From NCBI GenBank assembly GCA_026874595.1, contig CM049306.1:13041019-13105018 (forward strand): DNA of 64,000 nt, read 5' to 3'. Origin of the DNA: Sipunculus nudus (Eukaryota > Annelida > Sipuncula > Golfingiida > Sipunculidae). A program made the translations under genes and the position numbers. The notes below the pieces were generated by a model. It had not been told where the DNA came from, made no database searches, and saw nothing but the letters and a program-made list of their open reading frames with translations. Position 1 is the stretch's first letter, and every line of letters starts with the position of its first letter. Below are positions 10,501 to 22,800 of the stretch, in pieces.

Positions 10501-12157
10501 TGATGAAACTACAGAAATATTACCCAATATAATATCTCACTTAAGTTAATTTGATTCTTGGCAAAATGCATGCATATTTAGTGAGGGCAGAGGTCACCAG
10601 ACCTTGGTGGTGTCATGATGACTTGCCAAAAATCTGATAAATTTTTATGAAATTCAACATAATGTTAACCAATAGTTTCTCACCCCAATTACATTCCCAG
10701 CAAAATTAATGTATATTTAATGAGGTCAGAGGTCTCAATACATATGACAAGCATATTGTACACCTTTGTGTTGTTCTGTTCTTGTGATACATTTGTTGAT
10801 ATATTTGGCCTGCAGAGACAAACCTTTAATTTTTTTCAGTGTTTGATGACATTGAGCAGTATGCCCCTGGCTTCAAGGACAGTGTGATCGGTCGAGATGT
10901 TTTGACCCCTCCAGACCTGGAGCGAGTCTTTGGCCTTACTGGCGGGGTAAGTTTCTGAAGGACCTCTTGTTTTAATCATCCTGTTTTCATGTTTAATCAA
11001 ACATATTTTGTGTAAATGAAAATGAGTTTCAGATACATTTTGCCAGAAAATCAGCTGCATCTGTTGACCCATGTGGCATGTCTCTGCATCAGTCAAATCT
11101 ATTGAAAAATATTACAGTTGGTCTTAATTTGATTCAAAATATCAGCATCAACAGTTTGAGGTTTGCTTATGGAAGTATCTTAACAGCAAATAGATATACT
11201 TGTCACACACAAAGTTGCTTCTTGTTGACTAAGTATGGCATGTTCCAGTGTGTGGGACTGAATAAGAATTGTTTTTACACCTACATACACACAAGTAAAG
11301 GCTGGATTAATTTGTTAGAATATGTTCGGTCACTTGCTGGCATGATTTGTTGCTGATTAATGTTATTTAATCTTACTAGGCACTGATTTCTGTGCCAGAA
11401 TATATCAAACAATTTATTAGGGATATCATAAAACTTAAAGTATGGTAGGGGTTAATACTTACCTTGAGCATTTGGAAATAGGGCCTTACAATTAATGGTT
11501 TAATGCTCAAACTCCTCATTCAGCAGATGGGAACAGGCCAAAGTCTTAACCTTAAACATATGATATGTAACATGCAAAGCATTAATGACAGTAAAGATGC
11601 TACTCTGAATTTTGGTTACAGAACATCTTCCACGGGTCCATGAGTCTGGACCAGCTGTACTTCAGTCGTCCTATGCCAGCATACTGTGACTACAGGTCAC
11701 CCGTCAGAGGCCTGTATCTGTGTGGCAGCGGAGCTCACCCTGGTAAGGGAATGTTAATCTTTTCAATATAAAAGCTCTTACATACTGTGTTACAAGGGTT
11801 ATAAACTAAAACTTTTTCAAATAATCATCATCTTTTGTTTAGAACATCAGTTTACAAGATAATGTGTGTGAAGCAACTGGTAAATGAACTTGCTATTGAA
11901 CTTAGCCTGTGTCTGTGATGTTTAGCAAACTATATTACTCTTCTTGCAGGCTTTGTTTTAAATATCCAGACTTCAGTTGACTAAGTAATCTATTAATATT
12001 TACTTTAAAGGGTAACAAACTGATTGCGGACATTAATTTTCTGGTACCCTATCAGATGACTGAATTTTTCTTCTCTACAGGTGGTGGTGTCATGGGAGCA
12101 CCTGGTCGCCTAGCAGCCATGGCTGTACTGGATGACCTCAAAAGAAAGGTCATCTGA
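4438..12157 (+). CDS. PYROXD2: PYROXD2, C-terminal part (five exons; 5' end outside window)
   Basis: Coding exons are 4438-4594, 8469-8623, 10840-10946, 11622-11742 and 12081-12157, all with GT-AG borders and a continuous frame, giving the last 204 residues (the human protein is about 580). PYROXD2 is an FAD-dependent pyridine nucleotide-disulfide oxidoreductase-like protein of the phytoene dehydrogenase/amine oxidase fold, reported in the mitochondrial matrix; its substrate is not settled. Recognisable blocks are [57 protein letters not shown] and the C-terminal FAD-site segment [18 protein letters not shown]. The stop TGA is at 12155-12157. The upstream exons, including the N-terminal dinucleotide-binding motif, are not visible; the intron before 4438 is occupied by the 43-bp minisatellite. 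The identity is secure because every exon joins in frame to the neighbouring conserved block. The gene converges with CCT7. Confidence 0.95.
5066..6441 (+). mobile_element. Helitron/HINE-like element with ~180-bp tandem core (7 units)
   Basis: CCTGCAGAT-type unit anchors lie at 5170, 5349, 5530, 5710, 5890, 6071 and 6251. The left end is a hairpin (TATGCCCCCGCCAC, AAA, GTGGCGCGGGGCATA). The right end has GGCGGGGGCAT, a 7-bp stem TGTGTCG/CGACACA at 6420-6436 and then CTAG at 6438-6441 followed by T. A terminal hairpin plus CTRR next to T is typical of Helitrons, and molluscan pearl/HINE elements have tandem cores. No Rep/helicase gene is present, so it is non-autonomous. The spacer between hairpin and CTAG is only 1 nt, shorter than usual. 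Confidence 0.6.
6500..7959 (+). mobile_element. Helitron-like element with ~279-bp tandem core (4 units)
   Basis: ACACAAATGTAGCC anchors lie at 6771, 7048, 7327 and 7606. Each unit carries two near-palindromes of the AGGTGGCGCCACCT type. The right terminus is a perfect 7-bp stem GTAGTCG/CGACTAC (7930-7948) followed 7 nt later by CTAG (7956-7959) and T. The left edge is not defined. A second copy lies inverted at 37125-38330. Confidence 0.6.
8469..8623 (+). CDS. PYROXD2: PYROXD2 exon
   Basis: Acceptor CCAG ends at 8468; donor GTATGA starts at 8624. It begins [20 protein letters not shown] (the K codon is split with the previous exon), continues through [20 protein letters not shown] and ends in AYADR. 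This is the most conserved block of the family. Confidence 0.95.
8940..10113 (+). mobile_element. Helitron-like element, diverged internal repeats
   Basis: Internal copies of CAGGTGGTGCCACCTTGTGT (about 9600 and 9748) and of a segment around TTGCCACTT...GTGAGC/GTAAGC. The right end has a 6-bp stem TGGCAC/GTGCCA (10085-10101) followed 8 nt later by CTAG at 10110-10113 and T. A run of 13 G lies at 10053-10065. The left edge is a guess. Confidence 0.45.
10224..10770 (+). repeat. Repeat family D (TATACGCC type), partial tandem core
   Basis: It starts TATACGCCTGTCTATGATGG and GGACGTATTGTAGCATACCC, then has three diverged copies of a unit ending in GAGGTCACCAGG/GAGGTCTCAA. The same family is inverted at 47530-48375. 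It lies in the PYROXD2 intron before the 10840 exon. Confidence 0.6.
10840..10946 (+). CDS. PYROXD2: PYROXD2 exon
   Basis: Acceptor TTTTTTCAG ends at 10839; donor GTAAGT starts at 10947. It encodes [20 protein letters not shown] followed by [16 protein letters not shown]. The first codon is shared with the previous exon. Confidence 0.95.
11622..11742 (+). CDS. PYROXD2: PYROXD2 exon
   Basis: Acceptor GGTTACAG ends at 11621; donor GTAAGG starts at 11743. It encodes [19 protein letters not shown] and then [17 protein letters not shown], the segment leading into the C-terminal FAD contact. Confidence 0.95.
12081..12157 (+). CDS. PYROXD2: PYROXD2 last coding exon
   Basis: Acceptor TTCTCTACAG ends at 12080. 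It encodes [20 protein letters not shown] and ends KRKVI before TGA at 12155-12157. The glycine-rich start continues the GSGAHP motif of the previous exon. Confidence 0.95.
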
Positions 12158-12487
12158 TGTCAAAGACAAATTAGGGAACAGCAAGTGATGAACTGCTTAG
12201 AGAATTCATATTAGAGAAAATGTTTTATTAAAGACAAAGACTGGATGGCAGATAAAATGGAGAACTTAAAAAGAGATTTATGGCTGTAGCTATACACATG
12301 TCAAAGAAGATCCATCTGAGGAACTGTTCCCCAACTGTAAAGAACATTTCTATATAAGGCAATTACATATACATGTGTGTATGTATATACATGTATATAT
12401 TGGTGTGTATATACTATATACATACATACATTCATGTAATATTATATGATTGTCATGAAATATTAAATATATTTACAATAGCCTTTT
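12158..12487 (+). other. PYROXD2: PYROXD2 3' UTR (putative)
   Basis: AT-rich sequence after the stop. No canonical AATAAA is present; ATTAAA occurs at 12462-12467 and could serve as the poly(A) signal. TATA/CATA-rich microsatellite-like sequence lies at 12370-12430. The end is set by the start of a repeat element at about 12488, so the boundary is approximate. Confidence 0.4.
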
Positions 12488-14385
12488 GAGAAAACTACAA
12501 GTCATCTGAGCTATAGTCATGGTCCTTTGTCTGTCCATCCGGCCATCTGTCTGTTAACAGGGCACGTTTTGAACCGTTCGACTTAAGAATCCAAAATTTG
12601 CATACAAATAGATGTCCCCAAATCTCCTTCCATACGGAAAATTGGGTCACTAGGACTTTGTTCCCTTGAGATATTAAGGAAAAACCTCCGTTATCCAATA
12701 AAAAGCTATTGTTACACTTCAAGGCTGCATTATATCAAAACCAATGATCTGTTTTTGATCATATTTAGTATACATTTTCTATGAATATACCAATCATGAG
12801 GTCAGTATTGCATATTGTTTTGAAGTTATGAGCCCAAATATAATGCAATTTTAAAAAAAAAAATCAGAAAATATATTTACTCACTTAACATGAGAATTGC
12901 TGAAGCTGGAGACTTTTTTTCAGGGATATAATGATATAATATAATTATATATTATTATATTATATTATAAATAATATAATTATTTAATTAAGATTAAATG
13001 GTTTACCCAAAATTAGATCTGAATTTTGCAAATTATTCAAGTTATTAGCATAAATAAAAAATCAATACTTTAAATTTTGTCCATATTTGGTAACAGCACG
13101 TTTTTTTCCCTGTAAGCACTGTTGATTTAATTTTCACAGCATATATACATAAGGATTTAATCTTTTAAAATTTGAAATTTCAAAGAAATTGATTGAAAAG
13201 AGTAGCTTTTATTCAAGTTTTCATACACCATGTCAAGTGTTGTTTACATCTAGCCCACCTAGAAGTACAGCCTTCACTTGTGTTATGTAACCCACTCTAG
13301 GCAGCTTTCCTTTGCTCAGCTTGGCCACTATTAGCAGGCTTCCCCTTTGCCCCGCACTCCCCCCCCCCCCCCCCCCCCAGATGGTGCATAAACCAGATGA
13401 ATGTTATAATTTTCTGTATTTGATTCATTCTCATTCTAGGATATGCTACATTTTAGATTTTATTTTGTACCACCAGGGTTACAATGATTAAAGTGCACAT
13501 TTGTGTCCACAAAGTGGTTTATTGCTATTAAAGTGTGGATGTTCTTGAGATAAGTAATTCCTTACTTCAGAAGAGTAAAACTTCACCAGGTGTGAAATTG
13601 ACTATTAATTCCAGTTATAAATTATAGCTGAGGTAGTAATTAGCACAATGATATTGTTTTTCCCTCATTCAACCAACAGTGTGTATACTTTATTTGAAAA
13701 GGTGTTTTTATTTTATCAAATGTACTGAATCTTTTATTTCGGTGAATAAAATTTAGCAAGAACTGAAAACTCCAATGTGCAAAACTTTTTAACAGTGATT
13801 CAAGGAATGTTGTGGCATTATATTCTTTTGAATTCAGTCTAAACATTTGTGATTTAAAGATAATAAAATATATGTGTATGCATAATATGACCTGATATCA
13901 GCTACACTCTGGATAAATGATTAGAACTTAGAATTCTGATATTTTTACTTATATTTTCAGATTTTTTTTATTACAAATTTATAAAACTTGTAAACAAAAA
14001 AAAATGAACATGATAAAACTATTAATGGAAAGAGAGGATTGCTAAAAAAAATAGGCTTTTATATAAACTTAAATGCATTATTCCATTGAAAGTGAAATAA
14101 AGGTATTAGTCCCTTCTGTCCACTTGCCTGTCCATCTGTAAATTTTTCATATGCATCAAAGTATCTCAAAACTTTTGTTTCTCCTAATGACAGTCTTGTC
14201 AGAGTACAAGTTTTGCAATCATATATTTAGAACTTTACTATAACCAAGTAGAAGGGCCCCTTTCATCTTAGCTTCTCATATGCTTATATATTTGAAAAAC
14301 ATTACAATAGAATATTTTGTATATTTTGCATTTGCAAAAATTTCAAACTTGAGCTGAGCGCCGTGACCCATGGGTTCCGTGTATA
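12488..14385 (-). mobile_element. Repeat family C, near full-length, - orientation
   Basis: The left end (12497 on) is the complement of the family's 3' end (GGACCATGACTATAGCTCAG...), and the right end at 14355-14380 is the complement of its 5' end (GACCCATGGGTCAC then GGCGCTCAGC). The internal sequence matches the reverse complement of about 34200-35880 over its length, including the poly-C run at 13359-13378 against the poly-G at 35042-35054. The window therefore holds a roughly 1.6-1.9 kb dispersed inverted pair. Confidence 0.7.
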
Positions 14386-14399
14386 CATTTGTTCCCCAT

Positions 14400-16299
14400 G
14401 GGAACTTGACATTTTTCGTTCATGTAATCATTAACAAATGTGCAAGCCTAGTTACAATACATTTTGTCATGTGTGTAGTTACAAATAGCATAAATAAGTT
14501 TTTATGCAATCAATATGTCAGGAGCACATTTCTTGCAGTAATGCACAAGTATATTTCTCAGTTCACAGACTTTAAAGCTAATCTGGATAATTGCACTTTT
14601 CCTGATTCTGTGTCCCATTACTATAGGTGTTCCTTTATTGTCAAGTTAGAGAACTCATGCTAGCCTTTCATGAACTCAAGAATCAAAATGTATATTTTAT
14701 TTTTCTACTCAATAGTGTCATTTTCTATAATTTTGTCTTGTGTACATATATTTAGTATGGTATACTCTCCTTTCAATCATGTTACTGACAGTATTTCACA
14801 ATGTCTTTTTAAGTGCCAGTAATGATAATCCTTATTGCACAATGCTTATTCAGGTATTTTGAAAATATGCTGTTGTGAATTTAATGAGCAATCATTAACA
14901 TATCATGTTTTACTCAATAATATTTTACTATCTTTTTTAAATTTATACAAAACTGAAGTGACATTTATATTGTTCTTGTAAATCATTTGGGAAGTTATTG
15001 CATGTTCATTATAGTTTCCAGTTTTCCTCATGTTCCATATCTTTGATACTGTATTTTACCTTATTACATTTTACCAATTATATAAATATTTTAAATCAAT
15101 TCCTTATTTATTTGAATTATCCTCTATTTTTATATATACATTTCAGTGACTTTCAGTGTTTTAATCAGATATTAAACCACAGAATTAAATGTTTTAATTT
15201 CATCAATAATCTATTGTAACATTCTGTAAATTCGACCTTTTACATTCCTACTTCACTTTGATGAGCAAAGATATATTCCTTAAGGTTTTATTATGCGACT
15301 GTGTACGAGTATTTTCATCATCATAAACATTGAGATGATGGTACCACGACTTTACTCTATTTGGACATTTACAGGCTCAGCCAACTATTTTTAGTGATCA
15401 TGACAACGTCCAGGAAAGCATAAGATGATTATTTTAACTAAAGTGCTTTTATTAATTTTACAGATGTATCTGCAAAATTTCTACCACTTTGGTGCTTGCC
15501 ATTTTATGATACAAAAGTTAATCTGCACTACCAGTCATTATCATGGTGTTAAAAAATGTGAATGGCCCCATATTGCACAATTTTTATGAGTAAAACTGTT
15601 GCTAACATATTTTGATGTAGTCGACAACAACTGGGTTTTTATCCACTGGTCAGGACAAGCAGGGCATTTACTTGTCATGGAAATATGTTCATGTTTAATG
15701 CAAGGCTTCTGTAGTAGACAATACTTGTTTTTATCCACTGGTCAAAGGATAAGCAGGGCATTTTACTGCAGTCATGGAAATGTTCAAGGCTTCTGGAGGG
15801 GCACAGTTAAGAATATTGCAGATTCTAATATATACTTTAAGCAGTCCTAGTTTTGAAAAGACAAAATTGAAATACTCTGCACAACACTTCCCATGGCCAC
15901 TTAAAAGTAACTTGGCAATAAGTAAAACCCTCATGAAGGTATACATGAATAGCAATACAGGTTCAGAAGCTTGGGAGTGGGACCATGGAAGCTATTGTTA
16001 CACCTGCGCTTCACAAATGGCTCAGTATGTATAGCACAAGCAGTGACATCTGCGGCTGGTTTAGGACTAGGTAAAATGGATCACAGGGTAAAAGTATTCT
16101 AGGGTGTCTTGGTTATGGCATGTGTAGAAGAATTCTTTTGCAAAAGTTCAATACAATGCATCTGCAATGCACTTGTACAAATTTCTTTCTGCACACAATT
16201 TGAAGTGATATCTAGTGTTGTATACTGTAAAGATTCATTGTATACATTCATCAAATTATCTGAGTATCTGTGTGTATATTTTGGAAGCAATAAAACACA
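14400..16299. other. Intergenic sequence between convergent PYROXD2 and CCT7
   Basis: AT-rich sequence with no recognisable gene. The only structure seen is a direct duplication of about 110 bp: TTTTTATCCACTGGTCA near 15636 recurs near 15729, each followed by AAGCAGGGCATTT and a GTCATGGAAAT...AAGGCTTCTG segment. Confidence 0.6.
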
Positions 16300-16669
16300 T
16301 GTACAACAGATGATTTATTTTTTGTTCACATACAAAGCAGTGTATACAATAGTGAAAAAAAGAAGCACAAAATGTTATTATATCACACAAGATTGTTCAC
16401 GGTGGTTTGGGACTACACCTAAAGGTACAGATATTTGAGAGTACATTTTCTACAGCTGTACCCCCTGTGAAATGTACACTGTGAAATTGTGAAACTGACA
16501 TCCTGTCATTTGTGAAATTGTATTATAATGCAAAGTACACTGTACTGCACAATGAATCCTTAGCAATATCATCCACAGCATGTCCGTTTCACAACTTTAT
16601 CCGGCAGCCTTTCATTGACACATGGGGCTCCTTTTAGTTGATTTAAGGTTTTCAGTGAATATGCATGGT
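16300..16669 (-). other. CCT7: CCT7 3' UTR with poly(A) signal
   Basis: On the - strand an AATAAA hexamer occurs at complement 16314-16319, about 350 bp after the stop. The 3' end itself is inferred. Confidence 0.5.
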
Positions 16670-16878
16670 CTACATGGGTCTGCCTCGACCTCTACCTGCT
16701 GGTGCGTCTCCACCAGACTTTGGGTTTTTAATTGTCTCGTCAACAGACAGAATTAAACAAGCAGCCTCTGATGCTGCTGTGAGGGCATTGATCTTCACGA
16801 TGGATGGTTCCCACACGAAGGCTTCAAAGTTGTCTGCTATGTCCTCAGTATTAATGTCTACACCATACCAGGTACCTC
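16670..16878 (-). CDS. CCT7: CCT7 exon 11 (last)
   Basis: [20 protein letters not shown] through [19 protein letters not shown], ending [11 protein letters not shown] and TAG (complement of 16670-16672). The Gly/Arg tail is a little shorter than in human. Confidence 0.97.
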
Positions 16879-19800
16879 CTGCAACAAAAGATAAACATTT
16901 GAGTGGGCAGGTTTTGATCCATAAGTTTATAAATTAATAAGCTAAATTATTAAAGTTCACAATATGGAAAGATTCTGTTCATTACGTGGGTCCAGAAATA
17001 AGAAAAATTCTGTTCATGATGTGGTTTAACTAATGATCCTGGTATTTAATGGCTCCTACAGCTCATTTAAAACTCGCTACAAATTTTGGCTGTAGATATG
17101 CAGTCCTAGCTGGGAGTGCATAACCGAGGTAAACACTTAATGTTTGTTTGTTCCCTAACTATGGCCTTGGTTTATAGACCCAGGACCAACTCACAGGAAC
17201 TAGCAAGAGCATGTTAGGAGTACAGCTGACCTAAAACAGACCAGAAGTAGTCGCAGGATGCTCTCACATTACTCTTCCACCGCTGTAACACTGAGAGTCG
17301 CACTGACAGCGACCTCAGCTGACTAGTGGTGGGTTATAACAAGTCATGCAGTCTGAGCTGCATACTGGCAAAATGTAACAAAAACATAACAGTACAGTGT
17401 ATATGCAAAACTTGTAAAGTCATGAATGGAATGTATATTACCAAGGTGGAAATGAAGTGGACCCGGAACTGATCATTACCCTCAACTTACCCTCTGCTAA
17501 GTCCTTACTTCAGCAATAAAAAGTACACCGTGCATATTCCACAAAACTGACCATTAACTAACAAACATATTGATAATCTGCGCAGCCCTTCTTTCTTTTT
17601 TTTTCAGATTACATCAGCATCTTGAATTTTTATTTCAAGGCAGTTGAACACCCATATTATTGCTATGTGAAATGTATGTAGTTCTGATATAATACTCTCT
17701 CAGTAATTTGATTCAGACAACAGAAGATTTTCTGAGAAAATTCATTTGCCCATCACGAGTATTATTACAGCTATTACTAAGTTAAGTGGAAAGAATTCAT
17801 TTTGGCAAACCATAAATAACTTTAGTCAGAAAACTATGATTTTTCAAGGGCTTGTCATTTTCCCTTTAACCTACCACCAGGTGTGGAATGTTGTGGCCAA
17901 TGGAGAACATTTCTGATAACTATTCACATTTGAAATGGATGCTGGAGAATCTCCTTTATATATCCAGTTAAAATCAACTGACGTGACATCCACAATACAT
18001 CAGAAAACTGGCATGCAACCACTCCCACAACTCCTGATTATATGATCCAGGTAACTTAGAATTTTACCATGTATACAACCACCCCCAAATTGTGACTACT
18101 TTGGTCAGTCCCCAAGGTGGTCGTAATTGTTGGGATTCACTGTACTTACCTTGTGCATGTTTTTGCCTGAGTTTGTTGAGGATGTTTGTGGCGTCGAAGC
18201 CAGCGTTATCACATAGCTGACGAGGAATCACCTCCAGAGCTTTAGCCATGGCACCAATCAGCAGCTGCTCTTTACCTGCTATCGTCCGTGAGTAATCACG
18301 CAGGTATTTACTCAACTCCATCTCAATGGCTCCTCCACCTGAAACATAACAATCATCATCTGAAATTAAACCTTGTGTTATTTGTAATAATGAACATACA
18401 AAATCTGAAATACATCCTCTATTTTATTAATTATAACTGCAGTTTGTATTATCTTACAATGAAATCGTCAATGAGCAACCCATGGATCATGATGCTGATG
18501 GACCATTCTTTTCAAAACCTTGCATGATCACAGTTATCATATGTGTAATGTTGGAATGTTTAGATTTCAACTTGAAACTTTCTAGGGTGACTATTACTGT
18601 TTGTGCCTTCAAAATGGATACAGTGCCAGCCAGCCAACTGACAAAGACCTGTTGCTACACCTCAGCACTGCTGAGTGACTGAACCCACCTGCAACAACGG
18701 AATCGTTTTTAATGGCTCTCCTGACAATCATAATGGCATCATGCAGTGATCTTTCTGTCTCTTCAATGAACTGTTCTGCCCCTCCCCTCATGATGATTGT
18801 ACAGGTGCTGGCCTTGGGACAACCATTGAAGAGGTTATACCTGAAACAGACACAGAGACAGGAGATTATATCTGACACAGTAACAAAAGGGTTATACCTG
18901 TAGCAGACACAAACAAGAGATTATACCTGATAAAACACAGAAACAAAGAGGTTATATCTGAAACAGACACAGAGACAGGAGATTACACCTGTAATAAACC
19001 ATCTGGCAACACATCAAAACTCTTGTCCTGATGGTGGTTGTGTATCAATGTGTTGTCTGTTCCACAAACTATGGCCTGAGCTAGCATGGCTGAGACCAAC
19101 TCTCAGGAACCTGCCAGAAAGCCGAGCAGCGTGATCAGGCCCAGAACGAACCCAGTACACCAAGGCAGCACTGACAGTAATCTTCCAGTGCAGTAACACC
19201 GACTCACCCACGGTCTGGGTGCTCAGCTGACAAGCACTGGGGGGTACATGGCAATCTGAATAGTCCTGCATAGTCCTTTAACAGTTCTGTTTGCCACTGT
19301 AATCTCATGAAAACAAATTTAAAACTCCATGCTGCTTTATGTATCACTGAGCTGAAACCTAGAGAATAAGCTCAGGTGGACCATGTTTAAGAGCTATTAA
19401 ATGAATCCCTGTATCTGCATATCAGTAGCAGTTTTCTGAACAACAAACTTTCTTTATAATAACTTTACTATATAGTTCCAGATGGTGTATTACTGATATG
19501 TCGATGATGAACCTGTGGTGGAGGCATACTTAGTTCAATAAGACATGGAGAGGTGGCAGTTTTTCCGTTGTCTTACAACCTCCTACTTAGCTGCTCATAA
19601 AGCACAATGATATGCAACTTTCAGTGACTGACACAACCATTATTGCTGTCAGGCCATATTTAACAGGCTTATTGTTTGCCTTTGCTGTTATACTCTGCTG
19701 TCAATGACCATATGTAGGCCTGACATGGAAATATTACCAACAAACAGTCCTATCTAAATACTCATCTGTTTCATACCAACTTAATGTAATAACTGATCAC

Positions 19801-22800
19801 TACAAGCAGATGAATCATATTGGAAATTTCTGCTTGATATACGAGAACATATTCCTAAGGCAAATTGTCATCTGTCTGGGCAAGTCACTCACAGTTACTA
19901 TACAGTATCTTTATGATTCAATCAGACCACTATTTGTTCCTGTATCAGTATCAATGAAACCAATACAAACTGTGATGGTTGTACATACTACTAAAGTCAA
20001 AAGTTTACCTTTCACCTCCAATTTGCTTTTCTTCAAAAGATGCACAAGTGCCCAGAACATCGTCTGTGAGATTTTGAGGGGACGTTTGTATTGAACCTCC
20101 ACAGGCCTTCATGGTTCTCCTAAGATCTTCTTCAGGTACACGACCAGCACAGAACATGTCCCTGCAGCAACAAAGCAGTCAATAAATTATAGTTTCTAAC
20201 AATTTACATGTAAATATATAATGGAATTAAAATTTCAATGGAGTATAGTTTTTTACATTTTATTATATGTAAATATATAATGAAAGTAACAAGGCCTACA
20301 GGCCTAATGCTAACCTGTGCAAATTTAGGGAGTATGAATGGAGGTTTATTTTTAAAAATTTAATATTGATCCTCTTATGTCCTGCATATCTACCTTAGTC
20401 ATTATGATTTCAGCAAAATGGACGTTTCGGACCTGCAAGTTTTGGACTAGGTTATTTTAAAACTAGGATGTATCAGTCAGGATATTTTGAATATGTACTT
20501 TTTTGCCACGGTAGATTATTTGGACAGATGAATGGACAATTTGGCAGCATGGTTCCGGAGAAGAACATTTTTTAATGTTTTTTAGCTTCTACCCTATAAA
20601 ACCTTAAAAAAATGCCGTTAGCCAAGAAATAAGCAAAACCCGAAAGAATTTTTAGAAGATAAACTTTTTTGCAAAAAATTTGGTGATGCTAGTTCCTGCC
20701 CTTTTGGAGATAGCTATGACACAGGACAGACATCAGAAGACAGACCATTGCAAAAGCTCACAAATTCGCAAAAAATGCAAACCCAGGTTTTTTCAAACAG
20801 TTGAAAGATATTGTACCAATAGTTCTAATCTGGGCAATCTGCGTTTAGACGCTGTGTCTAGACACAAGACAGAGCCATTTCAGTTGCCATGGTGATGTCT
20901 GGACCCCACCTGGTTGTATTGAGTGACCTCTTGACTTGGCTGCTGAAACTCAGCATGTTGTCAAATCTGTTTTCAAACACAGAAAGCCTTTTAAAATTGG
21001 CTACACTGCTTTTTTTAAGGCTGCATTTACCCAATCTATTCTTATAAAACTGGAAGAACCCTACCATAGAATAATTCTTGTAAAGTTTAATGCAATCAGC
21101 TAAACAGTTTCATCATAAAACAGTGTATAAGCTAGAAGAGTCTAAAATTACATTTTCGCTAGTAAAAAACAGATCAATGTAGATGAGGCCACCAATACCT
21201 CAATTTCAGATATGACTTATATGACAAACATTGGCATAAAGTTTGGTGATGATAGCTCCAGCCATTTCTGAGATTTTAATTTTAGTGTGCTTTTTTGGAC
21301 AGATGACTAAGTTCAATCTCCAGTAACTCGGCCAAAAATCACTGAACTGGAACCATTCAACCAAATTTGAAAGAGATTGTTCTAGGGAACATTTCTGTGA
21401 AATATTGGACAATTTGGCTGGACAGTTTTGGAGAAGAAGATTCCTAAAGGTTTTTAAGCTTTCTCTCTATAAAAGCTAAATTAATGCAGATCCCCGATAA
21501 TAAGCTCTAAGGCACCAAGTTTCACATGTGACTAATTCTTACATGTAATTTGGAGCTCGACAGTTTCTGACTTACAGCCATGTACTGCAGACAGGCGAGC
21601 CCTGGACGGCTGACAGACGATGACGCGCCATCGCATAAGCTCACAGGTTTGCTAATAAATATTTTTTTGCATTGTCTCAGATACACTGCTATGAAGGGGT
21701 ATGTCTGAAGTTAGCAAGGCAATGAAATATACCAACAACCTACTAATGCAGTGTCTTTACCCTGACCGCCATCAATGCTGTACATTAATGAATGGACTGG
21801 CACCATCACATCCATCTCTAATGAAAACAATCTTAGTTCAAGCAAATAATCTCTTTATCGTTCCTCTAGAGACAAACACTGCTACTATAAGATTTAAACC
21901 AACAATCTTCCTTATATTGCAAACCCAGAACATATAATTGATATGCTTTGCTAAAAAAAAAGTTGGTATTTCTGAGGTACCAAAGGCTGACCAGTATTCC
22001 TCACCTATCTGCAAAGTACTGTGTAGCAACATCTCCAATTGGCAGTTTAGACAGTACCACTTTGGCACCACTTTTGTGTATCTGCTCTAGTTTGTCATAC
22101 AAAATCTTCCATTCTGCATCTACTATATTCTGGTATTCCTGAAAGTGGAAAATAAAAATAATTGTAACACAAATGACCTTAGGGTCACACTGGTGACACT
22201 TTTGGCTCTTTTGAAGAAATGTTTTGTTCAAACCTTACATAATGACAGAGGTACAGACCTGACTAAGGTATCTGAATTCAGGTTTATAATCCAATGGATG
22301 ATACCAGATTTGCAAATGACTGGACAAATGAATTTGCTTTATAGCAAATGAAAATTACTGTTTGCCAGTCTCAATAGTATTCAGCTAAATAAAATGGTGA
22401 TGCCACAGGCCTTGTATGACTGAATAGCTATGCATGTTCTACATACAAAGCAAAATCCATGCAAGGCTTTCTAGTAATTTATTTCTAGAAACTGAGTTTT
22501 AATATTTTTTTTCTTCCCAATCCTGAAATACTAAAAGAATCACAATGGTTGCCAAAACTGTTGAAATATTGGTTCTGCTAATCTTGGTCAATCTATTTAT
22601 GATAATAGGAATATTTGATAATGACTATGTTGCATGACCACTTTTAAATTATACACTTTCAGACATTTTATTTTAATAGTCATTATAAGACACCTTTACC
22701 TCAACACTGTCCACTCTGACTTCCGCATTCTCTTTCTCTGCTTTCAGTTCCAGTTCAATATTTAACATTGCTATTTTAGGGTTTTGGTATTTTTTGGGCT

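Noticed and set aside
17277..17332. Hammerhead, twister or HDV-type ribozyme in the structured family
   Set aside because: The conserved strands GTAACAC and CAGCTGACT do not fit the core consensus of these classes in either orientation as far as I can judge by eye.
18841..18990. Alternative exon next to CCT7 exon 9
   Set aside because: ATACCTGAAACAGACACAGAG phrases repeat there, copying the exon border region as small tandem repeats, but no open coding segment results.
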